From assembly GCA_900466475.1 (NCBI GenBank), contig UBMI01000003.1, positions 186,001-250,000 on the forward strand: a stretch of 64,000 nt of DNA, written 5' to 3'. Shown here one piece after another: positions 38,584-47,363 of the stretch. Made by a program: the position numbers and the translations under genes. Every line of letters starts with the position of its first letter. The first letter of the stretch is position 1. The DNA comes from Hyphomicrobiales bacterium (lineage in GTDB: Bacteria; Pseudomonadota; Alphaproteobacteria; Rhizobiales; Rhizobiaceae). The notes under the pieces are model-generated. The model did no database searches and was not told the origin of the DNA. It worked only from the letters and a program-made list of their open reading frames with translations.

Positions 38584-39647
38584 GCGGCGATCCGATCGCG
38601 ATCGGCGTTGATCCGGCAGTATTTCTCGTAGCTCGCCTCGGCGACGAAGAGATCGAGGACGCCAAGACCAACGCAGGTAATGCAGGTCGGGCCGTCGACA
38701 GGCTCGTACCACTCCTTGGGCTCGGACAATGAGCGGATGCCGATCAAGGGGCCAATGCTCTCCAAGGAGAGGCCGTTTCGCGAAAAATGAAGAGCGATGC
38801 TTTGCGAGTTGCGGCGCGAAACCGTCGCAAGGTCGTCGCAGACGACGAGGCCGGTCCGCAGACAGCGCTGCAGGTATGCGCCCGGGACTTCGTCGCCACC
38901 GAGATGAAGCGTGGTCGCATGTCTTTCCAGCTCCTCGTCGTCAAAGACCGGCTGGCGCGCGTTCGTGGCAGTGATGACGAGCGAGCAGCTGGCCATCATC
39001 CGGTTGTCTTCGACGCAGGAAAGCGAGATGCTTGTCTCTTCTGCCAAAGCGATTGCGAGCGCTCGGGCATTTTCGATCCTGCGACTGCGGATGAAGATCT
39101 GCTCGATCCTGTCGCCACAGGAGCAGGAAAGCGATCGGATGACGCTGCGGGCGACCGGCCCGGATCCGATCAGGAAGACGCGGGCCATGCCGGCCTTGGC
39201 AAGGCATCGATCGGCAACGATCGAGGCATAGGTTCCGGTGCGTGCCGCAGACAGCCCGGTTTCGTCCAGAATGGCGATGGGCCGCAACGTATATTTATCG
39301 AGAAGCAGGAAGGTGGAGGTCGACCTCGGCAGACCGAGACGTCGATTGAAGGCATTCGCTCCGATGATCTTCACCCCGCCATGCGTCGAGCTGACGCTGT
39401 AGAGGGATGACAATTTCCAGCCGAGCCGTTCGTCGGCAAATTCTTCCCTGAAGGCGGCAAAGTCGGGCGTCGACCAGAACTCCTCTTCGCCAAGGGAAAG
39501 CACCGCCTTTCCGCCGCGCGCTTGGCCAGAGCGGATTTCGGTCCAGGCGCGCGATACGGCCTGATGAATTTCCTCCATCGTCAGGGCCTGCTGGGCTGCC
39601 TCCAGATCGGCTGCCTTCAAATAGGTTATGTTGGCGGTTGCATCCAT
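38571..39647 (-). CDS. ornithine cyclodeaminase/mu-crystallin family protein
   Basis: A 358-residue protein of the ornithine cyclodeaminase/mu-crystallin family (related enzymes: ketimine reductases, alanine dehydrogenase, opine-pathway cyclodeaminases). The NAD(P)-binding loop VFLIGSGPVARSVIRSL is near residue 157, with the family's ARTGTYASIVADRCLA just before and ITATNARQPVF after it. GGAGGAG precedes the ATG at 39647. It probably handles an amino acid or imino acid released from the transported compound. Overlaps the PrpD-like gene. Confidence 0.85.
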   Translation of the reverse strand: MDATANITYLKAADLEAAQQALTMEEIHQAVSRAWTEIRSGQARGGKAVLSLGEEEFWSTPDFAAFREEFADERLGWKLSSLYSVSSTHGGVKIIGANAFNRRLGLPRSTSTFLLLDKYTLRPIAILDETGLSAARTGTYASIVADRCLAKAGMARVFLIGSGPVARSVIRSLSCSCGDRIEQIFIRSRRIENARALAIALAEETSISLSCVEDNRMMASCSLVITATNARQPVFDDEELERHATTLHLGGDEVPGAYLQRCLRTGLVVCDDLATVSRRNSQSIALHFSRNGLSLESIGPLIGIRSLSEPKEWYEPVDGPTCITCVGLGVLDLFVAEASYEKYCRINADRDRIAACLH

Positions 39648-40274
39648 CGTCGTCTCCTCCTCTGCTCGACCCTGGTGTAGGAGCGTGCAGTCTATGGATT
39701 TAAGCGACTTCTGCGGGTGAATATTCGGAGACATTTGGGCTTGCCGCCCGCTTGTTTGGCAACAAGCGGGAAACAGTTCGATGACGTTTGCGTCCGCAGC
39801 CGCAAACAGGTGACACGATATGTCTGCCGCCCGTCACGTGGACAGGAAGCTGGGCCACTCGCTTCGACTGGCTTCAGGTCCGTGCGGCAAAGGCTTCGGC
39901 ACCCTAATCTTGGCAGTGACATGTGTTGGGCGTCGGCGCCCTATGATAGGAAAGTGGTCGCCGTGAAGACCCGGCCGCCGACATCGCACCGTCCAGCTTT
40001 CATCAAGACACTCGCCCTTTGTCAAATCCAAGCACTGGTGGGGGAACATGGGTGGACGTTAGCCCCTTTGGATGAATTGATATCGAGCATTCGTACGCTA
40101 TCCTGACGCTCGCCCGAGCTCGCTTCAAGGCTTGAGACCCATTTCAAGGGGCTCGCGCATTGAGCCATCCTTTGCTGGCTCGCCATTCGAGAGCCGTGCA
40201 ATTTGAAACCCGTCGTCATGACCTCGATGAGATCGTGGCGTGGGCTCGAGCAGTATTGCGCTTCGGAGAGAGCC
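39648..40274. other. intergenic stretch without a supported gene
   Basis: About 625 bases between the two catabolic transcription units. It should hold the promoter of the cyclodeaminase-PrpD pair. A plus-strand frame at 39717-40106 has no ribosome site or recognisable domain. Confidence 0.45.
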
Positions 40275-40541
40275 ATGACTTGGAACAGGATGACGGAGTT
40301 TGCTCCCATCGGCCTGGTTTTCGCAGACCGTCGACGCAGCAGCAGGATCATTCGCACCCTTGGTGATGCGGCAGCCACTCTCCTTCGAGACTGGCCGTCC
40401 GACGACGGCGAGGAATATAAGACTGCGGTCAAGGCCTGCGCGGACGCAATCAGCGGCGAGATCGAGCCGGCCGAATTCCGCAAACGTCTTATTCGCGCCG
40501 CCGGCGAGCCGGGCATTACGGCATTTTCGATCGTCCATTGA
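40275..40541 (+). CDS. DUF982 family protein
   Basis: An 88-residue protein of the DUF982 family, common in rhizobia and often in many copies. The core is visible: a short strand segment followed by TLGDAAATLLRDWPSDDGEEYKTAVKACADAISG. Function unknown. GGAGAG stands before the ATG at 40275. It lies convergent with the nitrilase-like gene, which ends at 40611. Confidence 0.72.
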   Translation: MTWNRMTEFAPIGLVFADRRRSSRIIRTLGDAAATLLRDWPSDDGEEYKTAVKACADAISGEIEPAEFRKRLIRAAGEPGITAFSIVH

Positions 40542-40610
40542 TCCGCCGCGTCCGGCGGGTTACTCCCCAAAAGGTTCCGATCCAGCCGCGTCGCCGCGGC
40601 TGGATCGGTT

Positions 40611-41504
40611 CTACGACTTGTCTTGCGTTGCGACCGACAGTTCGCGCTTCGGACTGGCCTTGGCCGTCGCAACCGGAAGGACGTCAAGATCGAGACGGTG
40701 TGCCTCCATGGGAATCCACGATCGCACCTGCCGCAAGCGGTCAGGGTCGATTCGGGCGCTGAAGACGCCGGGCGTGTCCTGCGCTCGCACCAGGATCTGT
40801 CCCCAGGGATCGCAGATCATTGAATTCCCGAACATGTGCCGTTCCTCGCCCGCAGGCGTCGTGTAGGACCCGCATTGACCGCAGGCGACCATGAAAGCCT
40901 GGAACTCGATGGCGCGCGCGCGGCAAAGGACCTCCCAATGAAATTTCCCGGTCTGTGTCGTGAAGGCTGCCGGCAGGATGAAGACGTCTGCTTTCTCGGC
41001 TGCCAGACGATCGAACAATCGCGAGAAACGCAGATCATAGCAGATGCAGCAGGCAATCCTGAATCCGCGGAGCTCGTAGATCAGCAGCTGGTTGCCCGGC
41101 GCAACCGTCTCCGATTCGGCGTAGCGTTTCCCATCCGGGGCGATGATGTCGAAGAGATGGACCTTCCTGTACGTTCCGATCTGGCTTCCATTGGCATCGA
41201 AGATGACGCTCGTATTGAAGATCCGGTCATGGCCCGGCACGCTTTCCAATATGCTGCCGGCATGGATCGCAACCCCATGTTCGGCAGCGAAGCGCTGGAT
41301 CATCTGGTGGGCCCGCCCGCCGGGCACGAGATCGGCAGCGGCCGTCTTCTCGGCCACCGTTCCCCCTGTCCAGTCGAAATGTTCCGGCAGCACGATCAGA
41401 TCCGGTTTTTCCTTCTGGACGGCCTTCAGCATCAGGCGCCGGGCCTCGGCGAGATTATAGGCGCGGTCGGGGCGGGCATTCAGCTGGATCATCGAGATTT
41501 TCAT
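40611..41504 (-). CDS. carbon-nitrogen hydrolase (nitrilase/omega-amidase family)
   Basis: A 297-residue nitrilase-superfamily enzyme with the complete triad: Glu41 in VLPEHF, Lys114 in YRKVHLFD and Cys155 in CICYDLRF. This branch includes omega-amidase and N-carbamoyl-amino-acid hydrolases, and is cytosolic. Its ATG overlaps the stop of the RraA-like gene (ATGA). Last gene of the seven-gene minus-strand unit. It probably hydrolyses an amide intermediate. Confidence 0.88.
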   Translation of the reverse strand: MKISMIQLNARPDRAYNLAEARRLMLKAVQKEKPDLIVLPEHFDWTGGTVAEKTAAADLVPGGRAHQMIQRFAAEHGVAIHAGSILESVPGHDRIFNTSVIFDANGSQIGTYRKVHLFDIIAPDGKRYAESETVAPGNQLLIYELRGFRIACCICYDLRFSRLFDRLAAEKADVFILPAAFTTQTGKFHWEVLCRARAIEFQAFMVACGQCGSYTTPAGEERHMFGNSMICDPWGQILVRAQDTPGVFSARIDPDRLRQVRSWIPMEAHRLDLDVLPVATAKASPKRELSVATQDKS

Positions 41505-42154
41505 GCAAGGTCCTCATGCTCGAAGGCAAAGATGGAGCGGCCGGCGGCAAGGTGCTTGCGCAGCACTGCCGACCGCCGCTGGCGAGCAATCGCCAGGTCC
41601 GCAAGTTCGCGCATGCGCTTGACCTCGGCGGCGAAGACGCCTTCACTATCGGCGAGAACCGCATAACCGGGCAGAATTGCCGCCGTCCCGCAGGCGATCG
41701 GAACATTGATCGAGCCGCCGACCGAGACGGCCCGGTTTGTCGTGCGCGACGATACACCGCGGCACCAGACGGGCAGGCCGAGCGCGGCGATCTCCTCGAT
41801 ATCGGTACAGGGCCCGTCGATGACGATACCGCTGGCGCCTTTCGCCTTTGCGGCCGTCGCCACGCCGCCGCCGACGCAGGCGATTTCGTCGCGATCGACC
41901 CGCGAAATGACCAGCATGTCTCCCGGTCTCAGCATGTCGATTGCCCGGTAGATGATGGTGCCGTCGCGGCCTGGCGCCGCGACGGTCAAGGCCGGGCCGA
42001 ACGCCCGGCAGGGAAAGACGGGACGGACATTGTCACCCACGAAGCCCAGATGCTCCACATGTCCGATCGTGGCGGTTTCGACGGCCGGAAGCATGTCGAG
42101 GAGATCAGGGGGTAGGCTTAGCAGGTGTTCATGGGCCCGGTAGAAGGGTGTCAT
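41501..42154 (-). CDS. RraA/HMG-aldolase-like protein
   Basis: A 217-residue protein of the RraA/4-hydroxy-4-methyl-2-oxoglutarate aldolase family. The core GGGVATAAKAKGASG is intact, but the following DGxxRD motif reads DGPCTD, so the substrate-binding Arg is Thr117 while Asp118 remains. It may be an oxaloacetate decarboxylase- or aldolase-like enzyme with altered specificity, or a non-catalytic relative. Located between the dioxygenase and nitrilase-like genes and overlapping the latter. Confidence 0.85.
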   Translation of the reverse strand: MTPFYRAHEHLLSLPPDLLDMLPAVETATIGHVEHLGFVGDNVRPVFPCRAFGPALTVAAPGRDGTIIYRAIDMLRPGDMLVISRVDRDEIACVGGGVATAAKAKGASGIVIDGPCTDIEEIAALGLPVWCRGVSSRTTNRAVSVGGSINVPIACGTAAILPGYAVLADSEGVFAAEVKRMRELADLAIARQRRSAVLRKHLAAGRSIFAFEHEDLA

Positions 42155-42178
42155 GTCACGGTCTTTCCTGAAACGATG

Positions 42179-43042
42179 TCAGATGGGGCGTTCGCCGGAC
42201 GTGGTCGTGCGGTGCATGATGCGGATCGACGCCGGATCGAAGGAATCGCGCCGATGCATCGTGCATCGGTTGTCCCACATCATGATGTCGCCCTCCTCCC
42301 ATTGCTGAACGAAGACCTCCTGCTCATTGGTGGTGTGATCCCAAAGCTCGGCCAGCAGCGCCTCGCTCTCGTCGAGCGGCATGCCGACGATCCAGGCCTT
42401 GTCGGCGGTGCCGCCGAGATAGAGTGCCTTTCTGCCGGTTTCGCCATGGGTGCGCACAAGCGGATGGACCATGCCGCTCCACTCGCGGAAATCCTTGCTC
42501 GTCGGCTCGGTCTTTCCAAGCCTGAGCTTGCCGGTCTTGTCATAGACGTTCTGGAAGAAGATCTGCCGGCCGTCGACGAGCTTTTGCAGGGCAGCCGGCA
42601 ACGTCTCGTAGGCCATGTAGGTCGAGAGGAAATAGGTGTCGCCCCCCGACGGCGGAACCTTGACGGCACGAAGAATTGCCCCGGCAGGTGGCCTTTCGTA
42701 AAACCAGGTATCGGTATGCCAGGTCGCCTCGCTGTTGCCCATGGCGCCGGTCGGCTTGCCGTCCTGCGTCGCATTGCTGATGACGAGGATTTCCGGATGG
42801 GTCGGGTGGCCGCCTTCCTGGAGCTGCTTCGGGTGAATGACGAACTCGCCGAAATTACGCGAGAAGGCCACCTGGTCGGCATCGGTGATGCGTGTGTTCT
42901 TGAAGCGCAGAACACCATATGTCAGCCAGTAGTGGCGCACTTCCTCGATATCATGCGCATCGTAATCGTTGAAATCGAACCCCTCGATGTCGGCGCAGAC
43001 ATTACTTTGCGCCTGCTCCGCCTTCAGTCTTTTCTTCAGCAT
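42179..43042 (-). CDS. TauD/TfdA-type Fe(II)/2-oxoglutarate dioxygenase
   Basis: A 287-residue Fe(II)- and 2-oxoglutarate-dependent oxygenase. The facial triad is His109/Asp111 in TWHTDTW and His263 in CTMHRRD, with the 2-oxoglutarate-binding Arg following in RIMHRTT. It would hydroxylate the imported compound or split a C-N or C-S bond in it. GGAG seven bases before favours the ATG at 43042; ATGs at 43048 and 43081 are in frame. It follows potA in the same transcription unit after 112 bases. Confidence 0.87.
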   Translation of the reverse strand: MLKKRLKAEQAQSNVCADIEGFDFNDYDAHDIEEVRHYWLTYGVLRFKNTRITDADQVAFSRNFGEFVIHPKQLQEGGHPTHPEILVISNATQDGKPTGAMGNSEATWHTDTWFYERPPAGAILRAVKVPPSGGDTYFLSTYMAYETLPAALQKLVDGRQIFFQNVYDKTGKLRLGKTEPTSKDFREWSGMVHPLVRTHGETGRKALYLGGTADKAWIVGMPLDESEALLAELWDHTTNEQEVFVQQWEEGDIMMWDNRCTMHRRDSFDPASIRIMHRTTTSGERPI

Positions 43043-43154
43043 TTCCATTCTCCTTCTGTTGCCCCCTGTCGAGGTCATCATGACGCTACGTCTGCTCAGT
43101 GCGGGGCTCCAACGTCATTGCCCGGTGATTGATGGCGACGACCGATAGATGCCC

Positions 43155-44237
43155 TCAGACTGCCAGGAGGCGCACATCGGACGGATTGACGGCGAGCGTC
43201 ACCATCTGACCAGGTGCCAGAGCGTGTTCGGCGGCGATCGGGGGATGCTGCAGGACCAGCCGGTGCCCAAGGCCGATGACGACCTCCAGTTCCTGATGGG
43301 CGCCGAAGTCCGTCACCCGCCGCAACGTGGCTTCGAGCCGGTTCATGCCGGGCGGCACGTCGTCGACGCCGACCAGCCTTACATTCTGGGGCCTGACCGA
43401 GCAGAAGCCGACAGAGGCGGGACTGTCAGCGCCCGCGCCGGCGAGGATGACGGGACCGCCTTCTATCGAGAGTTTGTAGCCCGCCGCTGAGCGGGAATAG
43501 GCCGATACCGGCAGGATGTTCGACTGCCCGATGAATTCGGCAACGAAGCGTGAAGCGGGATGGCGGTAGATGTCGCCCGGTACGCCCTGCTGGGCGATCG
43601 TTCCACCCTCCATGACGACGATACGGTCGGACATGGCCATGGCCTCCTCCTGATCGTGCGTCACATACACGAATGTCATGCCGAGCCTTTCGTGGATCTC
43701 CTTGAGTTCAGCGCGCATGGCCTCCCTCAGCTTGAGGTCGAGATTGGACAGGGGCTCGTCGAGCAACAGCACCGAGGGCTGGGGCGCGATCGCCCGTGCG
43801 AGCGCAACACGTTGCTGCTGGCCGCCGGAGAGCTCCCTGGGATAGCGGTCGGAAAAACCCTCGAGATGGACACTACGAAGCGCGCTCTCGACAATGGCCT
43901 TCATCTCGGGACGGGCGACGCCACGCATGCGCAGTCCGAAGCCGACATTTTCGGCGACGGTCATGTGGGGAAAGAGCGCGTAGTTCTGGAACACCAGGCC
44001 GAGATTGCGCTTTTCCGGCGGCACGTTCACCTGGCTGCGTCCGCGGATGCGGATATCGCCGCGACTGGGCATGCTGAAGCCGGCGATCATGTTCAGGGTG
44101 GTCGTCTTGCCGCAGCCGGAAGGGCCGAGAATACTGACGAATTCGCCTTTGGGGATCTGGAGGTCGATATCCCGGACCACAGAAACCTGACCGAAGGACT
44201 TTCTCACCTGCTGCAGTTCGATATCGAATTCGCTCAT
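43155..44237 (-). CDS. ABC transporter ATP-binding protein (PotA-like)
   Basis: A 360-residue ATPase of the spermidine/putrescine/opine-type importers. Walker A GPSGCGKTT at residues 38-46, Q-loop LVFQNYALFP, signature LSGGQQQR from residue 136, Walker B VLLLDEPLSNLD and a C-terminal TOBE domain. It energises the two permeases encoded just upstream, and the starts/stops overlap (ATGA). Substrate inferred only as a small cationic or opine-like molecule. Confidence 0.93.
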   Translation of the reverse strand: MSEFDIELQQVRKSFGQVSVVRDIDLQIPKGEFVSILGPSGCGKTTTLNMIAGFSMPSRGDIRIRGRSQVNVPPEKRNLGLVFQNYALFPHMTVAENVGFGLRMRGVARPEMKAIVESALRSVHLEGFSDRYPRELSGGQQQRVALARAIAPQPSVLLLDEPLSNLDLKLREAMRAELKEIHERLGMTFVYVTHDQEEAMAMSDRIVVMEGGTIAQQGVPGDIYRHPASRFVAEFIGQSNILPVSAYSRSAAGYKLSIEGGPVILAGAGADSPASVGFCSVRPQNVRLVGVDDVPPGMNRLEATLRRVTDFGAHQELEVVIGLGHRLVLQHPPIAAEHALAPGQMVTLAVNPSDVRLLAV

Positions 44238-45037
44238 TTGCTTCCTCCATGAAGTTGCGCCGAAAAGCCGCCAAGTTTTTCGAAAGCCAGGATCACCACG
44301 AGGATAAAAACCATCGAAGCGACATTGACGGCCGCCATGATCGGATCGAGGCTGTATTCGAGGTGATTGATAACGGCGATCGGCAGCGTCGTGTCTCCGG
44401 GGCGCACCAGGAAGACCGACAGCGGAATGTTGTTGAACGAGATGATGAAGGCGAAGGTCACGCCCGACAGCACACCCGGCTTGATCAGGGGCAGGACGAC
44501 ATAAAACAGCCGCTGGGCCCTGCTTGCACCGAGGATCTGTGCCGCCCGATCGAGATTATCGTCGAAGTTTACGAGCGCGCCAACCGCCATTCGCATCACG
44601 AAGGGCAGCGCGAGCACGACATGGGCTGCAATCAGGGCCGGCGTGCCGAGCAGGTTCTGCAGGCCGATGATCGACAGGAACAGGACGATTGCCACCCCCT
44701 TGACGATCTGTGGAACCGAAAGGGGCGATAGCAGCGCCGCCATGATGACGCTCGAGCCCGCAACCCGCTCATAGACGAGGGCGAGGGCTGCGAGGGTTCC
44801 AAGCACCCCGCTGATGGCTGCGACGAGCACGGCGATCCTGACGCTCAACAGGAAGGGCTGAACCCAGCGCTCGTCGAAAAGGCCGCCATACCAGATCGGC
44901 GTCCAATCCCATGGCCGAAAGCTCACGGCCGCGGTCGGGCTCAGCGACGCCGCGACGACGACAACGAGCGGGAGCGTGATGAAGGCCAGCACCAGTGCCA
45001 GCGTGAGCCAGAAGCCGAATGCGATTGTCCTGGTCAT
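44234..45037 (-). CDS. ABC transporter permease (PotC-like)
   Basis: A 267-residue inner-membrane permease with six predicted spans. The first is FGFWLTLALVLAFITLPLVVVVAAS and the EAA-type coupling loop is LDRAAQILGASRAQRLFYVVLPLIKPGVLSG. It pairs with the PotB-like permease, overlaps its gene at the start and overlaps the ATPase gene at the stop. Confidence 0.92.
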   Translation of the reverse strand: MTRTIAFGFWLTLALVLAFITLPLVVVVAASLSPTAAVSFRPWDWTPIWYGGLFDERWVQPFLLSVRIAVLVAAISGVLGTLAALALVYERVAGSSVIMAALLSPLSVPQIVKGVAIVLFLSIIGLQNLLGTPALIAAHVVLALPFVMRMAVGALVNFDDNLDRAAQILGASRAQRLFYVVLPLIKPGVLSGVTFAFIISFNNIPLSVFLVRPGDTTLPIAVINHLEYSLDPIMAAVNVASMVFILVVILAFEKLGGFSAQLHGGSK

Positions 45038-45933
45038 TTCCCGTCTCCCTCTCGTTGTGACCGGCGCTTTTTGAGACGCGCCTCAAGGCCGAGTCCGGCA
45101 AGCGAAACGGTGAGCATCATCGCCAGCAATGCGATCGCCATGACGCTTGCAAACGGCCAGTCGATGTAGAACAGGACCTGTTCCGAGATCATCGTCGCCA
45201 GGACCTTGAAACGCGCGCCGCCAAGCAGAGCCGGCGTCGCATAGGCGCTGGCCGCCATGGTGAAGCTGATCAGCAGCGAGCTGACGATGCCGGGCACCGA
45301 CAGCGGCAGGACGATATGGCGCATAACGGAGGCCCTGGAGGCGCCCAGCATCTGCGCTGCCCGTTCCAGGTTGACGTCGATGCCCTGGATGCTTGTCATC
45401 AGCGACAGGATGCCAAAAGGCAGCACGACATGGGTAAGCCCGACGACGACGGCAAACAGGCTTTTCGACAGGGGAAGAGGCGCCGTTATCAGGCCGACAT
45501 GGATCAGGACATCATTGATGAAGCCGCGATCTTCCAGAATGATCAGCCAGCCATAGGTGCGCAGGACGACGCCTGCGAGTTCGGGCGTCAGCGCCAGGGC
45601 AAAAACGAGCGTGCGCCAGCGTGATCGCGAGCGGGCGAGGAAATAGGCCACGGGATAGCCGAGAAGCGTAACGGCGACGGCAACCAGGGCGGACATGACG
45701 GCTGTGCGGGCAAATCCGGCGAGAGACAGGCCATCAACGAAGAAGCGCTCGTAGTTTGCAAATGTTGGCGTCAGCGAACGGCTGTCGAGAAAGCTCATGC
45801 CGATCATCACGCCCATTGGAAGGGCAAAGAAGACCGTCAGCAGCAGACAGGAGGGGGCCAGCAGCATCGGTGCCGTGGCTCGGACGGAAAGACGCCCGGG
45901 TGAGGGCGGGGCGGTTGCGACAAACACTGTCAT
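45034..45933 (-). CDS. ABC transporter permease (PotB-like)
   Basis: A 299-residue permease with a first span APSCLLLTVFFALPMGVMIG and the EAA loop LERAAQMLGASRASVMRHIVLPLSVPGI. It forms the heterodimeric channel with the PotC-like protein. The gene follows the binding-protein gene by nine bases and overlaps potC. Confidence 0.92.
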   Translation of the reverse strand: MTVFVATAPPSPGRLSVRATAPMLLAPSCLLLTVFFALPMGVMIGMSFLDSRSLTPTFANYERFFVDGLSLAGFARTAVMSALVAVAVTLLGYPVAYFLARSRSRWRTLVFALALTPELAGVVLRTYGWLIILEDRGFINDVLIHVGLITAPLPLSKSLFAVVVGLTHVVLPFGILSLMTSIQGIDVNLERAAQMLGASRASVMRHIVLPLSVPGIVSSLLISFTMAASAYATPALLGGARFKVLATMISEQVLFYIDWPFASVMAIALLAMMLTVSLAGLGLEARLKKRRSQREGDGK

Positions 45934-45942
45934 GACACGTCC

Positions 45943-46989
45943 TCACCGGGCCTGCGAGACGACGTCCCGCTCCCATCGTTGGCCCCATTCGGCAAGCCTG
46001 TCGCCCAGCACCGTCAGATCCGGCAGCCGGAGCGATCTCATGGCCTCGGGGGTTGTGACCTGGCGGCTGCGAAGTGCCTCGGGCACCTCGATATCCATGC
46101 GCGCGCTGCCGACCTTGTAGCCTGCTACCCAGGCCTCCTGGCTGGTCTTTTCGAGAAAGAAATCGATGAAGGACCTCGCTGCCGCCTTGTGTTCGGAGCC
46201 GGCAGGTATGTTCAATGTCGCCAGAAGCGGGATCGTCCCTTCCTTCGGCCGGACATAGTCGACCGGCAGGCCCTCGTCCACCAGCAGCTGGGCGCGACCA
46301 TTCCAGAACGGCATTGCCCAGACGGTTGCGTCCTTGATATAGCTTTCGAGAATGGCGGAAGACTGCTCGAAGCCGATCGACTGCCCGGAAAGCTTGGCCA
46401 TTGCCGCAAAACCGGGATCGATATTGTCGATGAGTCCACCGCCCTCGGTGACGGACATCATCTCCAGGAGGTAGACGGCCATGATGTTCTGGAAGGTCGG
46501 CAGAACCACCCTTTTCTTGAGATCGGGCGAAAGCAGATCGGCCCAGGACGTCGGCGCAGCGGCCAATTTGTCGGTCCTGTAGAGCAGCGCCATGTACTGG
46601 ACTTCATGCACGGCGCCGCAGGGGCCGGCGGCGTTCTGAAGGCTTCGCGTCAGCGACCCGAGGTTGGGGATCTCGGAGACGTCCAGCTTGTCCAGCAAAC
46701 CGTCGCGGCAGCCCTGCAGCGACTGGGAGGCCGTCATGACGACGACATCGAAACCCGGATGTCCATCGCTCGCCTTGATCTTGGCGTAGTCCTGGGAAGC
46801 AGAGCCGACAGCATCGTAGACGACATCGATGCCAGTCTTGCGTTCGAAGGGCTCGATAATGGCCTGCCGGATGATCGCTTCATAGGGGCCGCCATAACTG
46901 TTGACGACAAGTGTCTCGGCATTGGCAAGCTCAGGCAGGCAGATCGCCAGGGCTGCATAGAATATGGCTGAGGGCTGGATGGTCGGCAC
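45943..46989 (-). CDS. periplasmic solute-binding protein (PotD-like)
   Basis: A 348-residue extracellular binding protein with a signal peptide (AIFYAALAICLPELANA) and the family start of the mature chain, ETLVVNSYGGPYEAIIRQAI; further signatures are PFERKTGIDVVYD and LLSPDLKKRVVLP. It captures the substrate for the PotABC complex; family members bind polyamines, opines or related amines. First gene of the seven-gene minus-strand unit (binding protein, two permeases, ATPase, dioxygenase, RraA-like, nitrilase-like). Confidence 0.92.
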   Translation of the reverse strand: MPTIQPSAIFYAALAICLPELANAETLVVNSYGGPYEAIIRQAIIEPFERKTGIDVVYDAVGSASQDYAKIKASDGHPGFDVVVMTASQSLQGCRDGLLDKLDVSEIPNLGSLTRSLQNAAGPCGAVHEVQYMALLYRTDKLAAAPTSWADLLSPDLKKRVVLPTFQNIMAVYLLEMMSVTEGGGLIDNIDPGFAAMAKLSGQSIGFEQSSAILESYIKDATVWAMPFWNGRAQLLVDEGLPVDYVRPKEGTIPLLATLNIPAGSEHKAAARSFIDFFLEKTSQEAWVAGYKVGSARMDIEVPEALRSRQVTTPEAMRSLRLPDLTVLGDRLAEWGQRWERDVVSQAR

Positions 46990-47363
46990 GTCTGTTCTCC
47001 CGGTTGGATAAGTTCCCGGAAAAAGAGTGACGGTACGGACTCCACTGGTCTAATCGGAACCGCCAGGAATTAACGGCTGATCTCCATTGATAACAGAGGC
47101 TCGAAGCAGCAGGACTGCGGCCGAGCGCCCCATGCGGCGAAGAAGAACGCAGCCCGTGACATCACATGAGCATCCCCGCGTGCTCCTGCCTCGAAACGAC
47201 AATGGCCGTCGGCGTCGCGCGACGCAGGCGGTGGTGACGGGCCCGTCGAGCTTTCCACGCCGGACTGAGGTCTTCCCCTCTGCATCAGAGGTTGCAATTT
47301 TCACGAAAAACATCCTATGCTGTCGCAAGGGGCCCGGGTGCAGCGTCAGCGAGGGACGCGACG
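46990..47363. promoter_or_regulatory. divergent control region: transporter operon / second luxR gene
   Basis: About 375 bases that hold the promoters of the transporter-catabolic operon and the second LuxR-type gene. No tra box or clear -35/-10 pair was identified by eye. Confidence 0.4.
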
